64,000 nt of DNA, taken from M3007 sp040383605. Lineage in GTDB: Bacteria; Bacteroidota; Bacteroidia; Chitinophagales; Saprospiraceae. Below the pieces are notes generated by a model that saw nothing but the letters and a program-made list of their open reading frames with translations, ran no database searches and was not told the DNA's origin. The stretch spans positions 8,244 to 72,243 of the forward strand of contig JBEIDF010000002.1 of NCBI GenBank assembly GCA_040383605.1. The letters run 5' to 3'. Of this stretch, positions 34,676 through 43,534 are shown one piece after another; position 1 is the stretch's first letter, and the number at the start of each line of letters is the position of its first letter. The translations under genes were made by a program, and so were the position numbers.

Positions 34676-35740
34676 TTACCGCAGCGTCACTTCCGTTGCG
34701 CCATACCCGTATTTTGGGTGATACTCGTTCTTATATCGCACGACCTCCGGGCGATTGCGCAGCATATTTTTTATCGCGTCCCGCAATTTGCCCTCACCAA
34801 TGCCGTGTATCAAAAAAACATGGTGCACGCCCAGGCGCACAGCCTGGTCGAGAAACCGGGTGCAGTGTTGTAGTTGGAGCCGAAGAATTTCCCCTTTGTC
34901 GAGGCGTTGATAGCCCGGAATCAGCGTTTCCGCGTGTAAGTCTATTTCCGGTACAAAAGTTGAAAAAGCCTCTATATCAAAGGGTTTGTATTGCTTGGAA
35001 TTACTGTTCGGGCTGGTGTTGCGCCGCGGGCGGTTTCCCAGCCGCTGCCGGGTATAGTCGCGCAAGTCTTCTTTCGCCGCTTCATTTTCAGGCCTTGGCT
35101 CGAAGCGGTCCAGCATCACAAAGTTGTATGCTTGTTGGTTGAGGATAGGAACGGTTTGGATGCGGTTGAAAAACTGCTTTGGTTTGATTTTCAATACCCG
35201 GTGGAGCACCGGATCGTGTCCGGCCGTGGTGATCCGCCGCACTTCCAGGTCTGCCTCCGGCAAATCATTCAGGTCGTCCGAACGTATATCGCCCAGTTCA
35301 ATTGCGCGCATACCCCCGCAGAGGTCTTCGGTGTCTATCAGGCGCGTATCTCCGACCCAAAGGATAAAATCTATTAAGAAATCGTGTCCGGTGTCGTTGA
35401 CGAGCCATAGTTTGAAACGCGATACCGTACCGTCTTTTCCGGGCATCGGCTCAAAGCAGAGTTGCAAGCCCTTGGGCTTGAGCACCACGTACTGGCTTTT
35501 TATTTCCCTCCTAGGGGGCGCTTCTTTTTTGGGCGGCTGTTTGCCCGGCACAACTTTGGCGCCCGGTACATCCGCCATGGCCCCAACATCCAATTCCAAA
35601 TCCTCGATAAAGGCCGGGATTTCCGTACCCTGTCCGTCATTCAGGCGTACCTCCAATAGGTCTTCGCCCAATACTTTGGTGACAGCGCCGGTCTCGCCGG
35701 TATAGCGCAAGCGCACCTTGGCGCCAATAGCATAGAGCAT
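34676..35740 (-). CDS. DUF2027 and C-terminal Smr domain protein
   Basis: The 354-residue protein begins with a KOW/SH3-like stretch (IGAKVRLRYTGETGAVTKVLGEDLLEVRL). It then has the DUF2027 beta-domain of Bacteroidota (about 80-230; LYWV-like FKLWLVNDTGHDFLIDFILW) and ends with an Smr domain (about 270-354) marked by PEIDLHAETLIPG, FLIHGIGEGKLRDAI and YHPKYGYGATEV. Smr domains are nicking endonucleases or RNA nucleases in MutS2 and in ribosome-rescue factors such as SmrB. The conserved DLH and HGxGxG residues are present, so nuclease activity is possible. Function in this family is not known. It lies downstream of paaC with 56 bases between. Confidence 0.85.
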   Translation of the reverse strand: MLYAIGAKVRLRYTGETGAVTKVLGEDLLEVRLNDGQGTEIPAFIEDLELDVGAMADVPGAKVVPGKQPPKKEAPPRREIKSQYVVLKPKGLQLCFEPMPGKDGTVSRFKLWLVNDTGHDFLIDFILWVGDTRLIDTEDLCGGMRAIELGDIRSDDLNDLPEADLEVRRITTAGHDPVLHRVLKIKPKQFFNRIQTVPILNQQAYNFVMLDRFEPRPENEAAKEDLRDYTRQRLGNRPRRNTSPNSNSKQYKPFDIEAFSTFVPEIDLHAETLIPGYQRLDKGEILRLQLQHCTRFLDQAVRLGVHHVFLIHGIGEGKLRDAIKNMLRNRPEVVRYKNEYHPKYGYGATEVTLR

Positions 35741-35754
35741 AACAAAGGCAGTTT

Positions 35755-35791
35755 AATCCCCAATCCGAATTTCGCAATCCCCAATCCGAAT
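35755..35791. repeat. GGATTGCGG-family intergenic repeat, copy C
   Basis: AATCCCCAATCCGAAT occurs twice, joined by TTCGC, in the gap between the paaC stop and the DUF2027-Smr start. It is the reverse complement of the GGATTGGGGATT unit. Confidence 0.7.
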
Positions 35792-35796
35792 GCTCT

Positions 35797-36552
35797 TCAC
35801 CATTCCATCCCCGGGTACGCGCGTTGCATAAATTGCATTTCCGCCAGGATGAATCCGAGGTGTTCGGTATGGATGCCGGTTTTGCCGCCGAACTGCATCC
35901 AGGGCGTATCGGGGATAAGGAGGGTTGCTTCTTCCAGGACTGTGCGGACTTTTTGGTTCCAAAGATGTTTAATTTCGTGGAGATCAGGCGCCACGCCTGC
36001 CGCGGCCATGGCCTCATCGGCGGGGGAGGGGGTGCAGAGCTCGGCGGTGTAGCGCCACAGATCGTCCACCGCTGCCTGGACTTTGGCATGGCTGGTTTCC
36101 GTGCCGTCTCCGAGCCGGATGATCCATTCGCTGGAAAAGCGCAGGTGGTAGGTCGCTTCCTTAAAGGCTTTTTCTGCGATAGCGGCCAAGCGCTCGTCGC
36201 GGCTGTCCAGCAAGGCCTGCAGGTTGTAATAATTGAAGGCGTCGAAAAAGAACTGGCGGGTCAGGGTGTAGGCCCAGTCAGAGTTGGGTTGTTCTACGAG
36301 CAGGACATTTCGGAATTGGCGCGCATCTCGCAGGAAGGCGAGCTGGTCGTCCGTGCGCGGATTTTCTTCCAATTCGCCGGCATAAGCGAGCAGCATACGC
36401 GCTTGCCCGAGCAGGTCGAGCGCCAGGTTGGTGAGCGCGATATCCTGTTCGAGCACGGGGCCGTGCCCGCACCATTCGCCGAGGCGTTGAGAGAGCAGGA
36501 GGGCGTTATCGCCCAGTTGGAGCACATACTCCAGGCGGTGGTTCCGGTTCAT
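35797..36552 (-). CDS. paaC: 1,2-phenylacetyl-CoA epoxidase, subunit PaaC
   Basis: PaaC is the structural partner of the catalytic di-iron subunit PaaA in the epoxidation of phenylacetyl-CoA. The 251-residue length is normal. Recognised stretches are YVLQLGDNALLLSQRLGEWCGHGPVLEQDIALTNLALDLLGQAR, DQLAFLRD, FNYYNLQALLDS and KEATYHLRFSSEWIIRLGDGTETSHAKVQ, and the C-terminal TGIHTEHLGFILAEMQF. PaaC keeps the ferritin-like fold but lacks the metal site. It begins 5 bases after paaB. No paaA, paaD or paaE flank the pair, so a working epoxidase needs subunits encoded elsewhere. Confidence 0.93.
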   Translation of the reverse strand: MNRNHRLEYVLQLGDNALLLSQRLGEWCGHGPVLEQDIALTNLALDLLGQARMLLAYAGELEENPRTDDQLAFLRDARQFRNVLLVEQPNSDWAYTLTRQFFFDAFNYYNLQALLDSRDERLAAIAEKAFKEATYHLRFSSEWIIRLGDGTETSHAKVQAAVDDLWRYTAELCTPSPADEAMAAAGVAPDLHEIKHLWNQKVRTVLEEATLLIPDTPWMQFGGKTGIHTEHLGFILAEMQFMQRAYPGMEW

Positions 36553-36557
36553 GGGAA

Positions 36558-36836
36558 TTACATGTGTTTAACTTCGTCCGGCAGTTTGTAAAACGTCGGA
36601 TGTCGGTAAATTTTGTCGTTGGAGGGGTCAAAAAAAGCCTCTTGATCTTCCGTGGAGGCATGGATATGTTTCGACTCCACGACCCAGATACTGATGCCTT
36701 CATTGCGGCGGCAGTACACATCGCGGGCATTTTCAATGGCCATTTGTGCGTCGGCAGCGTGCAGGCTGCCGGCATGCTTGTGGCTGAGTCCCTGTTTTGA
36801 ACGGATAAATACTTCCCAAAGCGGCCAGTCTTTCAT
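36558..36836 (-). CDS. paaB: 1,2-phenylacetyl-CoA epoxidase, subunit PaaB
   Basis: The 92-residue protein from MKDWPLWEVFIRSKQGLSHKH is full length for PaaB. Family features are HAGSLHAADAQMAIENARDVYCRRNEGISIWVV and the ending DKIYRHPTFYKLPDEVKHM. PaaB bridges PaaAC heterodimers in the epoxidase. A longer in-frame start 16 codons upstream lacks homology and is rejected. It is the first gene of a paaB-paaC pair; the normal leading gene paaA is missing, and the next gene upstream is on the opposite strand. Confidence 0.92.
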   Translation of the reverse strand: MKDWPLWEVFIRSKQGLSHKHAGSLHAADAQMAIENARDVYCRRNEGISIWVVESKHIHASTEDQEAFFDPSNDKIYRHPTFYKLPDEVKHM

Positions 36837-36954
36837 GGATGATGGCGGACGATAAATGGTTAGGCAAAATACAAATCGCGACAAAAATAGGTTATTTTCA
36901 GGAATGGGACTGAATTCGATTTGCGCAAATAGCGTTTCAATGATTTAATCCACT

Positions 36955-36962
36955 ATTTTTGC
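36955..36962 (+). promoter_or_regulatory. Bacteroidota -7 element (TATTTTTG) for the barrel gene at 37.0 kb
   Basis: TATTTTTG matches TAnnTTTG, 53 bases before the ATG at 37016. A -33 element is not clear. Confidence 0.5.
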
Positions 36963-37015
36963 ACACCTTTTGATCTGCCTTTATTTTTTCAATCTGAAAA
37001 TTTTGGTCTGTGTTC

Positions 37016-37888
37016 ATGTTTAAAAAAAGATTCCCCCTCCTGGTCTTGTTTGTTGTGAGCGCTTGGGTTGCCGGCGCCCAGACGCGTTTTGGTTTTAAAA
37101 CGGGTCTGAACTTCGCCCGCCTATCCGGGCCTTCCGAACTAAACGACGCCGGCGCTGCGCTGGAAAAATGGGAAAACGTCACAGGCTTTCATATTGGCGC
37201 GACGGTTTCACACAATTTTTCGGACAACTTCGGTCTTCGCGGCGAAATGCTGTACTCTAAAAAAGGTGCGCGCTACACCTTCGAAGGCCAGTCTTATCGC
37301 ATTTTTAACTACTCTGGCGGTAGCACCCTGACGCAGGGCGACGCAACCTACCGCATCAATATCAATAATTCCTACCTGGATATCCCCCTGACGGGCTTTG
37401 TCCGGCTGGGCAATTTTGAGCTGTCCGCCGGCGTCTATGCCGGCCTGCTCCTGCAGTCGGTCGGCGAAGGCGCCCTCCAGTACCAGGGCAATACCGTCCC
37501 CCTGGGCAATCCCACCGGCGAGTTGAAGTTTTTGCTCGACCACAACTACCGCCGCGACGATCCCGCCGGTGGCAACGCCGGCCAAACCGTGACCGCCCAA
37601 GTGGACGCCCGGACGCTGGAACTCCCCCGGACGCTGGGCGCTTATTACGACCTTCCGGAAGACAAAGGCGCGCTGTACAAAACCCTGGACTATGGCCTGA
37701 TCGGCGGCCTCTCTTACTACCTCAGCCAATCCATGTATGCCAATGCGCGCCTCCAATACGGGCTGGCCGACCTGACTAACAATGCTGCCGATTTGTCGAA
37801 AGCCCGAACGGATAACGGACAGTTGATTTTCCGCGATGACCAAGACCGGAATTTTGCCATCCAGGTCTCTATCGGCTTTAGTTTCTGA
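37016..37888 (+). CDS. Outer-membrane beta-barrel (porin family, PorT-like OMP_b-brl_2)
   Basis: The ATG at 37016 (MFKKRFPLLVLFVVSAWVAGAQ) gives a clean signal peptide; a GTG two codons earlier is possible. The 290-residue mature barrel begins TRFGFKTGLNFARLSG, typical of the Bacteroidota porin-family barrels. Alternating strands recur (HIGATVSHNFSDNFGLRGEMLYSKKGARYTFE, GFVRLGNFELSAGVYAGLLLQ), and the last strand ends in Phe (IQVSIGFSF), the BAM signal. The role is unknown. The lipoprotein gene follows after 29 bases, and a second barrel comes after that. Confidence 0.85.
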   Translation: MFKKRFPLLVLFVVSAWVAGAQTRFGFKTGLNFARLSGPSELNDAGAALEKWENVTGFHIGATVSHNFSDNFGLRGEMLYSKKGARYTFEGQSYRIFNYSGGSTLTQGDATYRININNSYLDIPLTGFVRLGNFELSAGVYAGLLLQSVGEGALQYQGNTVPLGNPTGELKFLLDHNYRRDDPAGGNAGQTVTAQVDARTLELPRTLGAYYDLPEDKGALYKTLDYGLIGGLSYYLSQSMYANARLQYGLADLTNNAADLSKARTDNGQLIFRDDQDRNFAIQVSIGFSF

Positions 37889-37917
37889 TTCCCAATTTCT
37901 GCTAAACACTCCCTGCC

Positions 37918-39495
37918 ATGTTCCAATTAACGCGGTACCTGTTGCCGGTCGCATTTTTTATTCTATTAATCGCTGCTTGCCGCAAATCTGATTTCAGCGG
38001 CGCCGAATTTGCCCCGCATACGCCTGAATTCGCATTTCCTTTGTTCTCCACCACGCTGAATCTAAAGGAACTGATGTTCAAGGTGCTCAACGACAGCCTG
38101 AGCGGCGATACCATCCGCGTCAATCCGGATAACTCCATGACGCTCTTCTATTCCGGCGATGTAGCGGAAAAAAAAGCCACCGACATCTTCGGGTTCTTTC
38201 CCAACGGAATCATCCCGGTGCTGGATACCGTCTATTTCGCGCCTTTTGCTACGCCCGACTCCGTGACGGTGCGCAAGGTAGTATTGAATAATGGGACACT
38301 CAACCTCGTGGTGTTCAATTCCGGAAACCAGCCGATCAACGGGACGTTCTATATCCCGCAAATGTCCAAAAACGGACAGGTTTTCTCTATCCCCTTCGTG
38401 GCGCCGCCCAATCCGAGTTTCCCGTGGATTTCCTCCGCGTTCCAACTCAAAGACTGGGTGCTGGAGTCGGATACCAATGCCCTGTACTTCCGCTATGAGG
38501 CTTTCCTGCCCGACGGAACCCGCATCAAACTCCCCGAACCCACGCCCGGAACGCCCGGATTGGGCCTCCTGATCCAAAATATGACCTTCTCGTACCTGGA
38601 AGGATACTGGGGATACGATGTGTACCCGCTCACGCTGGACACGATTGATATTGACATTAACCAGACCAATCTGGTCGGCGACGTCACGGTGGTGGATCCA
38701 AAAGTCACCATGACGGTCTCCAATTCCTGGGGATTCCCAACCCGGGGCGTGGTCAAATACCTGAGTTTTATCGGGCGCGACGGTCAGGAATATAAACTCG
38801 AAAGTCCGCAACTCAGCGAAGACAGCCTAGATTTCAACTACCCCTCCTGGGCACTGGGCGAAATAGGACAAACCAAAGAAACAAACTACGTGTTCGACCG
38901 CACTAACTCCAATATTGACGTGATTTTTAATGCGCAACCCACCCAAATGATCTATGAACTGGAGGGCATATCGAACGCAAAACGCGACCTGAGTATCACC
39001 GGCTTTATCACCGACAGCAGTACCATAAAACTCCGGGTCGCCGTAGAACTCGTGCTGGAAGGCGCCGCCCGAAATTTCGGGGCCGAACAAACGCTGGATC
39101 TCAATTTCGGCGAATACGCCGACTTGGACTCCACCGATATCGAATCGGTCGAATTTAAACTGGTGGCCGAAAATGGCACGCCGATCGGCGCCAATCTGCA
39201 GATTTATTTCCAGGATACCGCCCAAACAATCGTGGATTCGCTGTTCGCCGAAGGCCCCCGCTTTGTCATGCAAGCTGCACCGGTGGACGCCGCCGGCAAT
39301 GTAACGGGTATCGGCCGCACCGAAACCTTTATTCCCATGGGCATCGAACGCTTCAACCGAATCCGAACAGCCAAATCTGCCTACGTCCGAAATGCCTTCA
39401 CAACAGCGCAAAATGGCGCGATACCGGTGAAATTGAAAGCGGATCAGGATGCGACGTTGAAGATGGGGGTGAAGGTGAAGGTGAAGATGGATTGA
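37918..39495 (+). CDS. Hypothetical lipoprotein, beta-rich
   Basis: A lipoprotein signal ends in the lipobox LLIAAC (MFQLTRYLLPVAFFILLIAAC). The 525-residue product continues with RKSDFSGAEFAPHTPEFAFPLFSTTLNLKELMFKVL and then long stretches that look like repeated beta-sandwiches (TLDTIDIDINQTNLVGDVTVVDPKVTMTVSNSWGFP, DVIFNAQPTQMIYELEG, GTPIGANLQIYFQDTAQ). I do not recognise a named domain. The late segment resembles the LEA/WHy-like pattern of paired strands, but that is uncertain. It is flanked by two outer-membrane barrel genes on the same strand, so an outer-membrane lipoprotein partner is a reasonable inference. Confidence 0.75.
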   Translation: MFQLTRYLLPVAFFILLIAACRKSDFSGAEFAPHTPEFAFPLFSTTLNLKELMFKVLNDSLSGDTIRVNPDNSMTLFYSGDVAEKKATDIFGFFPNGIIPVLDTVYFAPFATPDSVTVRKVVLNNGTLNLVVFNSGNQPINGTFYIPQMSKNGQVFSIPFVAPPNPSFPWISSAFQLKDWVLESDTNALYFRYEAFLPDGTRIKLPEPTPGTPGLGLLIQNMTFSYLEGYWGYDVYPLTLDTIDIDINQTNLVGDVTVVDPKVTMTVSNSWGFPTRGVVKYLSFIGRDGQEYKLESPQLSEDSLDFNYPSWALGEIGQTKETNYVFDRTNSNIDVIFNAQPTQMIYELEGISNAKRDLSITGFITDSSTIKLRVAVELVLEGAARNFGAEQTLDLNFGEYADLDSTDIESVEFKLVAENGTPIGANLQIYFQDTAQTIVDSLFAEGPRFVMQAAPVDAAGNVTGIGRTETFIPMGIERFNRIRTAKSAYVRNAFTTAQNGAIPVKLKADQDATLKMGVKVKVKMD

Positions 39496-39524
39496 GGAAT
39501 TGGGGATTTCGGATTGGGGATTTT
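39496..39524. repeat. GGATTGCGG-family intergenic repeat, copy D
   Basis: GGAATTGGGGATTTCGGATTGGGG follows directly after the stop of the lipoprotein gene and precedes the DUF5723 gene. Confidence 0.65.
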
Positions 39525-39543
39525 AGATTTAAAATTGTTTATT

Positions 39544-40944
39544 ATGAATAGGATATATATAAATATAGTCTGCCTTTATTTTTTCTTTTTCTTTTCATTT
39601 TCTCAGCATGCGCCTTCTTCGGGTTGCTTTTCGTTTTCCTTTTTTGGGGTAAATGGATTGTCGGCGCAGCGGGAACTGATGTTGTATCAATCGGCCGACT
39701 TGTGGTCGGCGAATGCGGTGAATCCCGCTTTTTTTCCGAAAGATAAAAAAATCGTTTTGGGCCTGCCGGGTTTTGGCGTGGACGCCGCGCATTCCGGGGA
39801 TGTGGGCTACAACGACTTGTTTCGGCGGGAAGGGGATCGGCGGCTGATTGATCTGGGCCGGCTGGTTGATCGCCTGGAACCGGAGAACCGGGTGCATTAT
39901 GAACACCGCTTCGAAACGGTGTCGCTGGGTATTCGGCTGCCAGCGGGTCTGTTTTTGCAAGCCGGCCATTCGGTGCGCTTGCAAACAGCGGCCACGTACC
40001 CAAAAACCCTGGCACAATTGCTGTGGAACGGCAACGGGCCATACGTCGGACAAACGCTGGATATTGCCCCAAACGTGGAGGTATTCGATTTCAACGAACT
40101 CAGCCTGGGCCTCGGCTGGGGCACGGAACGCCTGCGCCTCGGCGGGCGACTGAAATACCTTTCGGGCATCAGCGCGCTCCGCACGGATGAAACCCGGCAG
40201 CAGGCAACGGTTTTTACGGACAGCGATATTTATCAACTCACGCTCGAAACGGATTACGCCTTTCATTCCGCTTCGATTATCTCCGGTATTGATACGGCAG
40301 GGCTGGGTTTCGATCTCAGAACGGAAGTAGCCAAAGGCAAACTCTTCTCCCAAAATCGGGGCTTAGCCTTCGACCTCGGCGCTTCGGTGCAATTGGGTGA
40401 ACGCCTGACTTTGAGCGCAGGCGCGCTTGACTTGGGGGGGCGAATCAACTGGTCGTCTAACGCGCAGTATTTTGCGAGCAAAGGCGCGTACCAGTACGAC
40501 GGGGTGCGCTTCCCCGGCACAGACATCATCAACGCGGCGGACAGCATACGCTTCGATGCGCAACTGGATACGCTGAACGATATCTTCCGGTTTGAAAAAA
40601 CCGCGCAGACGTTCGAGACAGAATTGCCGCTTCGACTCTATGCCGGCGGCACGTTCCGTTTGTCGGATAAGTGGACTTTTGGCGCAGTATTTTTTCACCA
40701 AAACAGCGCCCGGCGCAGCACCACTTCCTTCGGACTGAACGCGCTCTGGCGGCCGCTGGATTGGTTGAGCCTCGGTGGGATGTATAGTGTGAACGACCGC
40801 TCTGCGGCCAACCTGGGCTTCCGGGTGGGCTTGCATCCGGGGCCGCTGCAATTATACCTCGTCTCGGACAATATGCTGAACGTATTTACGCCGTACAGCG
40901 CGCCGGTGGTGAATTTCCGCGCGGGCGCGGCGCTGCTGTTTTAG
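39544..40944 (+). CDS. DUF5723 family outer-membrane barrel
   Basis: The start MNRIYINIVCLYFFFFFSFSQ gives a hydrophobic signal and 466 residues. The mature part has the DUF5723 pattern: LMLYQSADLWSANAVNPAFFPKDKKIVLGLPGFGVDAAHSGDVGYNDLF, and later FDLGASVQLGERLTLSAGALDLGGRINW. It ends with PVVNFRAGAALLF, a terminal Phe as in BAM substrates. The fold is a long-chain-fatty-acid-transporter or PorV-like barrel, found mainly in Bacteroidota with unknown function. The signal contains an unusual poly-Phe stretch. It follows a lipoprotein gene by 48 bases including a repeat copy. Confidence 0.82.
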   Translation: MNRIYINIVCLYFFFFFSFSQHAPSSGCFSFSFFGVNGLSAQRELMLYQSADLWSANAVNPAFFPKDKKIVLGLPGFGVDAAHSGDVGYNDLFRREGDRRLIDLGRLVDRLEPENRVHYEHRFETVSLGIRLPAGLFLQAGHSVRLQTAATYPKTLAQLLWNGNGPYVGQTLDIAPNVEVFDFNELSLGLGWGTERLRLGGRLKYLSGISALRTDETRQQATVFTDSDIYQLTLETDYAFHSASIISGIDTAGLGFDLRTEVAKGKLFSQNRGLAFDLGASVQLGERLTLSAGALDLGGRINWSSNAQYFASKGAYQYDGVRFPGTDIINAADSIRFDAQLDTLNDIFRFEKTAQTFETELPLRLYAGGTFRLSDKWTFGAVFFHQNSARRSTTSFGLNALWRPLDWLSLGGMYSVNDRSAANLGFRVGLHPGPLQLYLVSDNMLNVFTPYSAPVVNFRAGAALLF

Positions 40945-41028
40945 CGAGTCAAAACCCATGTATCAGCGGCATATTCAGGTGTTTATTTTTGGGCGCAACT
41001 GCCCCGTAATCAACATCTGAACATACTC

Positions 41029-42759
41029 TTATTCCTGCGCAAGGCTCAGAAATTGCTTTTCATACAAGGCGCGATATCGGCCGCTTTCGTTGGTCAGGAG
41101 TGCCTCGTGCGGGCCGAATTCCATTACGATGCCTTTCTCCAGCACCATGACGTTGGAGGCGTTGCGGATCGTGCTCAGGCGGTGCGCAATAATGATGCTG
41201 GTGCGCTTGGCGATGAGTTTTTCAATCGCAAACTGGATCACCGACTCCGTCTCCGGATCTATAGAGGAAGTGGCCTCGTCGAGAATCAGGATATCCGGAT
41301 TGAACACCAGCGCGCGCACGAACGATATGAGTTGCCGCTGCCCCAGGGACAAGGAGGCGCCGCGTTCCATTACCTGGTATTGATAGCCGCCCGGCAGTTT
41401 TTCGATAAATGCGTGGGCGCCGATCATTTTGGCCGCTTCGATTACGGCGGACTCCGGGATGTCGGGATCGCGCAGGGTGATATTTTCCAGCACCGTTCCG
41501 GAGAATAAAAACACGTCCTGGAGTACCACGGCAATGCGGCTGCGCAGGGCGGCGAGCTCGTATTGTTGGATATCTTTCCCGTCAATCAGGATCTGTCCCG
41601 ACTGGATTTCATAAAAACGATTGAGCAGGCTGATGATGGTCGTTTTGCCAGAGCCGGTCGAACCGACGATCGCAAGGGTTTCTCCAGGTTGAATATGAAA
41701 ACTGACCGATTTTAAGATGGGCTCGCCTTCATTGTAGGAAAAATCCACCTGATCGAAACGGACGTCGCCCTCGAGCCGGGCAGGCTTGAGCGTGCCGGTA
41801 TTGTCGGCGCCGCGCGCGGTATCCAGCAGGAGGAAGACGCGTTCGGCGGCAATCAGCCCCATTTGGAGGGTGTTAAACTTATCCGCCAGCATACGGATTG
41901 GCCGGTATAGCATTGAAATATATAGGGGGAAAGATACCAATACGCCAATGGTGACTTCGCCCGACAGTACGCCGCGGGCGCCGTACCATACCATCAGTCC
42001 AAGCGAAAGCGCGCTGATAATATCCACAACTGGGAAAAAAATGGCGTACGCCAGAATGGATTTCAGGTTGGCTTCCGTGTAATCGCGGTTTATCCGGCGG
42101 AATTTGTCCGCCTCCAGCGCCTCGGCATTAAAAATCTGTACGATGCGCATGCCCGTGATGCGCTCTTGTAAGTACGCATTCATCGTGGCGATGTGGGTAC
42201 GCACTTTTTCGTAACTCTTGCGCACGCTTTCCTTGAACTGATACGATCCCCATATCAGCAGCGGAAAAACCGATAAAACGACCAGCGTTAACTTCCACGA
42301 AGTGAAAAACATCATGGCCAACACGGCAACGATGGTCAGCAAATCGGCCAAAATCGTGATACTGCCCTCCGAAAAAATGGTGTTGATCGCCTCCATATCA
42401 TTAATGGTGCGCGTCGTGCTTTGGCCGATGGGCGTGCGATCAAAATAAGAAAGATTCAACCCGGTGATGTGGTTGAATATGCGCACGCGGAGGTCGCGAA
42501 TCACTGCCTGCCCCAGCCAGTCGGCCTGATAAAGAAAAAAATACCGCAGCACAACCTCTACCAGCAACACGCCGAGAATGGCGGCGGCCAGTGCCGACAT
42601 CCCGCTGACGTCGCCCGGCACGATATGGTCATCCACCATCACCTGCAGCATTTTTGGCCGCAATACTGCCAGGGGCGCCAAGACAAGCGTGAGGCTCGCT
42701 GTCACCAGAAAGGTGAAGCGGTAGGGGCGAACCATGGAGAGGACTTGGCGGAAAAGCAT
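41029..42759 (-). CDS. ABC exporter, fused permease and ATPase (MsbA/MdlB-like)
   Basis: The 576-residue half-transporter has six transmembrane helices in the first 320 residues (TFLVTASLTLVLAPLAVL, MSALAAAILGVLLVEVVLRYFFLY), with the cytoplasmic coupling segment THIATMNAYLQERITGMRIVQIFNAE. The ATPase domain has Walker A VGSTGSGKTTIISLL, signature LSLGQRQL, Walker B ILILDEATSSID and the H-loop His in IIAHRLSTIRNA. It would act as a homodimer or with another half-transporter, exporting lipids or drugs; the substrate is not certain. It converges on the DUF5723 gene and is single. A repeat copy lies just upstream of its start. Confidence 0.92.
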   Translation of the reverse strand: MLFRQVLSMVRPYRFTFLVTASLTLVLAPLAVLRPKMLQVMVDDHIVPGDVSGMSALAAAILGVLLVEVVLRYFFLYQADWLGQAVIRDLRVRIFNHITGLNLSYFDRTPIGQSTTRTINDMEAINTIFSEGSITILADLLTIVAVLAMMFFTSWKLTLVVLSVFPLLIWGSYQFKESVRKSYEKVRTHIATMNAYLQERITGMRIVQIFNAEALEADKFRRINRDYTEANLKSILAYAIFFPVVDIISALSLGLMVWYGARGVLSGEVTIGVLVSFPLYISMLYRPIRMLADKFNTLQMGLIAAERVFLLLDTARGADNTGTLKPARLEGDVRFDQVDFSYNEGEPILKSVSFHIQPGETLAIVGSTGSGKTTIISLLNRFYEIQSGQILIDGKDIQQYELAALRSRIAVVLQDVFLFSGTVLENITLRDPDIPESAVIEAAKMIGAHAFIEKLPGGYQYQVMERGASLSLGQRQLISFVRALVFNPDILILDEATSSIDPETESVIQFAIEKLIAKRTSIIIAHRLSTIRNASNVMVLEKGIVMEFGPHEALLTNESGRYRALYEKQFLSLAQE

Positions 42760-42772
42760 GGGAAAGCGGGTT

Positions 42773-42804
42773 GTGGATTGCGGATTTGGGATTGCGGATT
42801 GGGG
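42773..42804. repeat. GGATTGCGG-family intergenic repeat, copy E
   Basis: TGGATTGCGGATTTGGGATTGCGGATTGGGG lies within 15 bases of the ABC exporter start, on its 5' side. Confidence 0.7.
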
Positions 42805-42964
42805 TGCAAAGATCGGTAAAAAAACGGGAAAGTTTGGGGGGTGGGTTGTATATCATAGCGTTCATCGTTGATTTGGGGAAATTCGTCGCGATTTTTTTGT
42901 TTCAGACGACCAAACCGGCGTAAATTGAGGCGTCAAATCAAATTACGTACAAAACAGACATTTT

Positions 42965-43534
42965 ATGGAGTATCTTGACCAAAATGCACCTGATCCTTCC
43001 GAGGTATCGGCCTGGCCTGTTTCAATCCGCCACGGTTTAATCTGGGGCGCCGTATCCATTGCCATCGGACTGATTGGGTACTTAATGGGTATTGATCCGG
43101 TCATGCCGGAGCAGAATATGGTTGCCCAGATTTTTATCGGATTATTCAGTTTACTGGTTTCGATCTGGGCGGTGCGCGCCGCAATCAAGCACCACCGCGA
43201 CCACGAGTTGGGCGGTTATTTGCCTTTGGGCCGGGGCGTCAAAGTCGGCGCCCTGACCGGACTGATCGCCGGCGCGCTCAGCGCGGTCTGGATGATACTG
43301 TACGTGACCGTGATCAATCCCGGTTTTTCTGAATCTATCCGAGAGGCCCAAATGGCGCAGTTTGAGAGCCAGGGTATGAGCGAAGATCAAATTGAAATGG
43401 CCATAAATGTGTCAAGTTGGTTTACCAACCCGGCTTTTTTGGGCGTTTCGCAAATGTTTGGCAGCCTGTTCTACGGCCTGATACTGGGCCTGATTATCGG
43501 CGCGGTGTTTAAACGGGAGCCCAGCGGGTTATAG
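42965..43534 (+). CDS. DUF4199 family membrane protein
   Basis: The 189-residue protein has the four-helix DUF4199 topology: SIRHGLIWGAVSIAIGLIGYL, MVAQIFIGLFSLLVSIWAVRAAI, the conserved GGYLPLGRGVKVGALTGLIAGALSAVWMILYV and the final SLFYGLILGLIIGAVFK. The YLxxGRGxKVG loop is diagnostic. The family is Bacteroidota-specific with unknown function. The N-terminus is acidic and cytoplasmic. A second DUF4199-like gene follows after a 152-base gap with inverted repeats. Confidence 0.85.
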   Translation: MEYLDQNAPDPSEVSAWPVSIRHGLIWGAVSIAIGLIGYLMGIDPVMPEQNMVAQIFIGLFSLLVSIWAVRAAIKHHRDHELGGYLPLGRGVKVGALTGLIAGALSAVWMILYVTVINPGFSESIREAQMAQFESQGMSEDQIEMAINVSSWFTNPAFLGVSQMFGSLFYGLILGLIIGAVFKREPSGL

